DNA of 64,000 bases from Hydractinia symbiolongicarpus. Its lineage: Eukaryota > Cnidaria > Hydrozoa > Anthoathecata > Hydractiniidae. Every line of letters begins with the position of its first letter. The first letter of the stretch is position 1. A program made the translations under genes and the position numbers. Shown here piece by piece: positions 58,971 through 64,000 of this stretch. Below the pieces are notes generated by a model, which ran no database searches, had not been told where the DNA came from, and saw only the letters and a list, made by a program, of their open reading frames with translations. Location of the stretch: contig NC_079885.1 in assembly GCF_029227915.1 (NCBI RefSeq), forward strand, positions 12,163,001 through 12,227,000, written 5' to 3'.

Positions 58971-59226
58971 GTTTGACAGTGTATGAATTTATTCTTTTTA
59001 TTATATACGCTTTTTTGTTTCGTCAGAGGATTTCATTCCTCTCGACCTAGCGTGTCTTTACTGCGCATGCGTTGATTTTTGTTAATCCACGGGTTTTTGC
59101 AATACACGTAATTGTTTGACAATGTATGAATTCATTCTCTTTATTATATACGATTTTTTGTTTTGTTAGAGGATTTCATTCTTCTCGACCTAGCGTGTCT
59201 TTACTGCGCATGCGTTGATTTTTTGA
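58941..59226. repeat. Direct duplication, two units of 143 bp
   Basis: Both units start AATCCACGGGTTTTT and run through GAATT(T/C)ATTCT, GAGGATTTCATTC and CTCGACCTAGCGTGTCTTTA to TGCGCATGCGTTGATTTT. They differ at only a few positions, so the duplication is recent. The first unit overlaps the start of the Polinton-derived frame. Confidence 0.85.
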
Positions 59227-60966
59227 TATCATTAGGGAAATTCCCTGTGCTAGAATTTTGCACTCATTTGATGCATTTTATGACGTCATTACTTAGTTGG
59301 GACTTTACCCTGCTAGGCATGGCTAGGTATGGCATGGTAAGGACTTTCCCCACTAAGTTTTGGATGATCGGGGATTTCTTGTGATGTCTTGTGGGCGTGC
59401 GCGTGCGCGTGCGCCTGCGCCAGAAGTAACATTTCTCTATCTCTAGGGTGCCTTGACATCAAAAATTGTCTTCAGTACCTTGCCTCTTTGGATTTAATTG
59501 CTTTTCTCTGATTCTTGGATAGCAGGAAGAAATGTCTTTTTGTACATCATTACAACATTCAGAATGCGATTCATTGAATGGTTGTGACTACCAATGACAT
59601 AACTGCCAAGATGACAATCTAAAACCTGTTGTAGTTTGAACATAGCTTTACCTGCACAAAACTGGGGAACATGTTGAAGTTTCCATTTGTACCTGAAAAC
59701 CAGATTTATACCGTCTTTTTATATCAAACAGGGACAATCCCTAAAAACGAGGGTAATGCTGTTTTTTTTCGTAAAGTTTTTCAAAAATATTTTTCACAAT
59801 AAGCTATGTTCGAAATCGTATCTTTATTAAGACTTCGTGAAGTTGTAAGCAAACGGAGTCTTTTAACAACTTAGTTTCTTTTCTACAGGAGACGAAATTG
59901 GAATTTATCAGAATTTTCGCAATCATTTTCTGTAATGAAGTCATCGAATGTTCCATTCCAGTGTCCGTGTCAACAAAGTATTTATTCAATACAACTCAAT
60001 AGTAATGGTAGATATACCTAATACCACAGAAGCAAGACAATAGAAACACAAGAAAAATAAGAAGATTTATTCTCAGAAAACACAACAACGATTGTCAAGG
60101 AAATCAAAGCAGCAAAATTTGGAAACGATTACTAACAGGAAAAGGAAGTTTAAAGAATCAATGTTGTATTTTTATGAAAATAATAATCTAATAGTAAATT
60201 AGAACAATGTGTTTTGGCAGTTACATGAAAAATTAATTAAATTAAATCGAGGCAATTAAATAAATGTGGTGTATGGCGGCACTTACGAGGTATGACATCA
60301 CGTTGAATCCTCTCGTAAAATTTACAAATAGTATGATGCTTTAAAATGCTGGTATTAAGCCTGGAGGAGCTGACCAGTAGTTAGTGGGTAAATACATTCT
60401 TTACCTACTTCGTTTCCAGCGCCTGTTCATATCGCTTTCCTGATGTCAAAATGATACTAGTGTCTGGGGACGAGGTTGATTCTTTACTTTATGTCACAAA
60501 TGGGAAACAACTAACATTTTTAAATTTACAAAAAAATAGAGAATTTGTGCCCGTATCACATTTTGTTGTGGAAATTAATGCATCAATGGCAACTTTGAAC
60601 CTAGTTTTTACAGTGTTTTTAGATATATTGATATTATAATACTTTAGATCTTGGGTTTGAGGTTGGCAATCGCAGGAAAAAATCGTTCGTAAAACCCCGG
60701 CGCGAGCGGGGTCATTTTGCGTCCGAAAACGGGTTTGTCTCGCTTTTGTAACTATCGAGTTCATTGGGATGTGATCGATGCGCGAAAAATTCTGCGCATG
60801 ATTTGTGATTGAGAGCATTGTTTTTTGAAAAAGTAAAGCCGATGGATAGAATGTTGTGAATCTGCAGCTAGAAAATATATATGCTATTTACATTTCTTAA
60901 ATTATTTTGTTATATACCTTCATGGGTTGTGGTATGTGTACGTAGATCATTTTTCTAAAATACAAG
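59227..60966. other. Upstream region of the SNRK gene
   Basis: No gene is seen in this stretch. It includes the GC-rich alternating tract at 59394-59420, one copy of the CTGGGGACGAGGTTG motif at 60463, and a locally GC-rich part at about 60690-60790 that may belong to the SNRK promoter or 5' untranslated region. Confidence 0.45.
59394..59420. repeat. Alternating purine-pyrimidine GC tract
   Basis: About 27 bp of GCGTGC-type units (GGGCGTGCGCGTGCGCGTGC and on). Such alternating tracts can adopt Z-DNA. It stands out in otherwise AT-rich sequence. Confidence 0.75.
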
Positions 60967-63900
60967 ATGGAGCCACAGTCACATCGGCTGAGAGTAAGTG
61001 GTAAACATGATAAAAGTATTGCTGGTTTATACGACATGGAAACCTCCTCACTTGGTTCGGGTCATTTTGCTGTTGTCAAACTTGCTCGTCATGTTTTTAC
61101 TGGAGAAAAAGTTGCTGTTAAAGTTATAGATAAAAGTAAACTAGATGAAGTTGCTAAAGCTCATCTAAAACAAGAAGTGGATTGTATGAAATTAGTTCAA
61201 CATCCAAATGTTGTTAGGTTGTACGAAGTTATTGATACACAATCAAAATTATACCTTATTCTTGAATTTGGGGATGGGGGTGATATGTACGATCATATAA
61301 TGAATCAAAATGGAATTACTGAGGAAAAGGCTCGACACTATTTTAAGCAAATTGTGTCGGCAATAGATTATTGTCATAAACTTCATGTTGTTCATAGAGA
61401 CTTAAAACCGGAAAATGTTATATTTTTCAAATCACAAGATTTAGCTAAATTGACTGACTTTGGATTTTCTAATAATTTTCTACCTGGAGAAAAGTTATAT
61501 ACTTCATGTGGCTCTTTAGCCTATTCTGCACCTGAAATACTCTTAGGCGATTCTTATGATGCACCAGCTGTAGGCAAGTATTTTAATTTAAAAGTACTGT
61601 ACACTTGATTTGCTTCAAGAAACATTCTGTGGAAAAATCTGCCTATGCAGGACAGTTACAGCTTTAAGTATATGTGATTGTATTTCATTAGCTATCTTTA
61701 TTATCCTTATGCAATCAAACAAAGCTTGAACATTGTAAAAACCACATTATTTGGGCTATTCTTGAGGAAAATAAGACACCCCTTGTGTGTCAGTTCAAAG
61801 ATAGCTGACTCAATGAAATTTTGACTTTTTATGGAATATCTCTCTGGGGGCCGTCAACTAATGATTTTTGTCTTTTTTATCAGCATATGGCTGATTAATA
61901 CTTTACCCCTCCCCCTCTGTAATGTGTCAACAAAATATTAAAAAGTACTAGTCGTTTAATCCTGCGGAAAAATCCAGTTAGGCTGAGAAAAAATAAAAAA
62001 GATGCATCATTTAAATTTAGTATTTATTGTATAGAACCTTAAAGCTTATTAAAATAATGTATAACATAATGTGTTTTTAAAAAAATGGTTAAGGAGACAT
62101 AAGGGTTTAAAAATTTTGTTGATGTGAGCAAAGAACCAATTGACACAAAAATTTTTTTAAAAAAAACTTGTATACCAGTTTGTATTTCTATATTTGAAGA
62201 GGTCTCTTAAAGCTGATCAAGAAATTATATCAGATCGTGGACTTTTGACTAATGGTTACAGAGAATTAAATTCTCATTTTTAGTGCTGTTTTTACTAATT
62301 CCAGTGTTCTGCTTATCCCTTGCATACTTAATGTTTGTCTTGTCACTATGCGCTATTGTGTCTGCCTATGTTTGTGCTGTCTGTAATGTGTTTTTGTATG
62401 CTGTGCATGGTAGTTTTGTGACTTTTGGGTGGCTCCTGTGTCGTTATAAGTATTTTACCTTGTAGTTGTCTCCTGTTTAGTAGCCAGGGAAAAAAAATCT
62501 GAGCTTAGCTATATAATTAATCTCTGTAACTTTTTTAACCTCCTATTGACAAATACAAATTTTTTTCTTACTTGCTTACTTACTAGATATTGGTTAACTT
62601 TTTTTTAAGGGGATCAGGTTTTGAAAACCCAATTTGACCCTAGGGTGTCCCTAAGTTACCTGCATGGTGAAAAATAACTAATGTCACACCTCTTTCGAGT
62701 TATTAATTTAAGTTAAGCTATTGACATTAAATTAATGTTATTGATGTCACAAAGCTTAATTAGGATTTCGGACATGCTTTTTTGTGACTTTAAAAAAAAA
62801 TGAACACATCCAATTAAGCCTGTCACAGACACAGGAACACATCGATGCACACCAGTCATGTAGCTAAGATACCATAAAAGTTGTTTCTGACAACATCTGC
62901 AAGTCATCATTGAAACTCTAAGAATGGATTATTTATAGCTTTTCTAGTCTAATGGATTAACAAACTCAAGTTAAATTCTGATTGATAAATAGCTGTTAAA
63001 CAGATACTGAGAACGCTGCATTGGACCTTCTGCTAGTCACTACTGATTTAAACCATGCAGAACCCTCTTATAACCCTTTATAATTTTTGTTTTGTTTAGA
63101 TGTCTGGTCTCTTGGTGTGATATTATATATGATGGTTGTTGGTAAAGGCCCATTTAGCCATACTAATGACTCTGAGACGTTAACAATGATAATGGATTGC
63201 AAATACCATTTACCTGATACTTTATCTGAAGATTGTAAAAGGTGTGTAAACATTTGACGACAAGTCTAGATGGTCACTTTTTCATTAATGAAAACTTATG
63301 TGTCCAAGTTTTATAGCCCTTACACATTGCAAGATAATATGTTTATGTTATTTTTACATCGATTGATTGTTGATGGCTTGTTGTTGCCGTATGTAAATGT
63401 TTTAATAATAATAATGCCAGCTCACTTCCAAGGACATGTAGGTTTCTTAAGCATACAAAATTTTCAAAAAAGGCATTTTTTGCTTTAAAAAAATAATTTT
63501 CTCATGCAGAGTATAAAATGTCAAATAATATTTTTAGACCAAGGAGAGTTGATCACCTGTTTTTACTGCGGGCTTTAAAAACACATGCATAAATATAAGT
63601 ATTCACATATAAATTATTCACTTCTGAAATGAAATTTGTACTGTTTCTTTCCTTTGGACAGTTTAAAATGTTAAATGTGTCAAAAAAAATTCAAACAAAC
63701 GAATCAAATAAAAATGTTTGATTCGTTTGTTTGAAAACAAATTTAATAACAAAAATGTTATTAATTTTGTTATGCGGAGCTGCATTTAAAATGAGCTAAA
63801 AAAAGTAGATTAGATTGCATAAAATTCTGACCAATTGTATGATAAAGAGAAAAAAGGTGTTTTTTTACATTTTATAAATTAAAATTTGACCTTTATTGCT

Positions 63901-64000
63901 TTTAATTTTTTGCTCCGATGGTAAATTTTTAAATCATTCTTACCATTTTTATTGTTACTATTTTCAGCTTAATTTCAAGAATGCTGGTACGTAAGCCTTC
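60967..64000 (+). CDS. SNRK: SNF-related serine/threonine kinase, 5' part
   Basis: Exons are 60967-61573, 63100-63241 and 63968-64000 (continuing past the window); phases agree. About 260 residues are present and cover most of the kinase domain. Visible parts are the glycine loop [12 protein letters not shown] (29-40), the lysine K52 in VAVKVI, the catalytic loop HRDLKPEN (143-150), DFG (164-166) and [10 protein letters not shown] (181-190). T179 corresponds to the activation-loop threonine phosphorylated by LKB1 in AMPK-related kinases. The sequence DSYDAPAV joined to [11 protein letters not shown] is characteristic of SNRK. The first intron uses a GC donor (GTAG|gcaagt) and contains a Helitron-like copy. 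SNRK acts in energy and growth signalling. The C-terminal half is outside the window. Confidence 0.92.
61948..62720 (-). mobile_element. Diverged Helitron-like copy, family B, in SNRK intron 1
   Basis: CTAG at 61948-61951 with A before it on the plus strand is followed by AATCCTGCGGAAAAATCCAG, a diverged form of the family 3' block. Further on are GCTGATCAAGAAATTATATC and, near 62640-62700, a GGTGAAAAATAACTAATGTC segment, each matching the copies at 9 kb and 19.5 kb in order. The copy is longer than the others and has extra sequence in the middle (about 62280-62600). Confidence 0.5.

Larger units (their letters stand above)
53477..58980 (-). mobile_element. Truncated, decayed Polinton/Maverick element
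   Basis: All coding pieces lie on the minus strand, and the stretch is visibly richer in GC than its flanks. It contains a broken protein-primed type B DNA polymerase and four small downstream frames, but no integrase, ATPase, protease or capsid gene. At about 5.5 kb it is far shorter than the 15-20 kb usual for the group. No terminal inverted repeat pair is seen. It is best read as one end of an element that lost the rest. Confidence 0.8.

Noticed and set aside
62283-62465. 60-codon hydrophobic plus-strand frame in SNRK intron 1
   Set aside because: It lies inside a diverged Helitron-like copy; T-rich sequence gives hydrophobic codons by chance.

Overview
The window is an AT-rich animal nuclear contig with intron-rich, strongly conserved metazoan genes set in repeat-dense sequence. 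The gene set (an ITCH/WWP-type HECT ubiquitin ligase, SNRK kinase, a C19orf12-like membrane protein, a sperm/axoneme-type protein, an EF-hand protein) fits an early-branching metazoan. The repeat style (Polinton, Helitron-like ends, THAP/DDE relics, CR1-like LINE) makes a cnidarian the best guess. This is inference; no marker in the window fixes the species.

Layout: 1-12.9 kb is gene-free and holds inverted-repeat elements, a dead THAP/DDE transposase and Helitron-like copies. 13.0-17.8 kb (minus) carries a two-exon gene for a 1139-residue protein that joins a sugar-phosphate/nucleotide-sugar-type transporter, two glycosyltransferase-like modules and a polysaccharide pyruvyl transferase. 19.4-20.2 kb holds three head-to-tail Helitron-like ends. 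21.0-21.6 kb (plus) is an intronless C19orf12-like gene. 23.4-26.9 kb (minus) is a four-exon EF-hand gene with a dead LINE in an intron. 29.1-33.7 kb (minus) is a six-exon gene for a 305-residue sperm/axoneme-type protein. 35.1-46.9 kb (minus) is a complete 25-exon HECT ligase gene (829 residues). 49.8-51.6 kb is a foldback element inside a tRNA-like sequence. 52.1-52.8 kb is a deleted PIF/Harbinger-type element. 53.5-59.2 kb (minus) is a decayed Polinton/Maverick. 61.0-64.0 kb (plus) is the 5' part of SNRK, which runs off the window.

Exon models were built by hand from GT-AG (one GC-AG) sites, with intron phase checked at every junction. All five complete multi-exon or intronless models close in frame. 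The genes do not form a pathway. The most unusual one is the fused transporter-pyruvyl transferase, whose modules could bring a donor into the secretory lumen and use it there to cap glycans.
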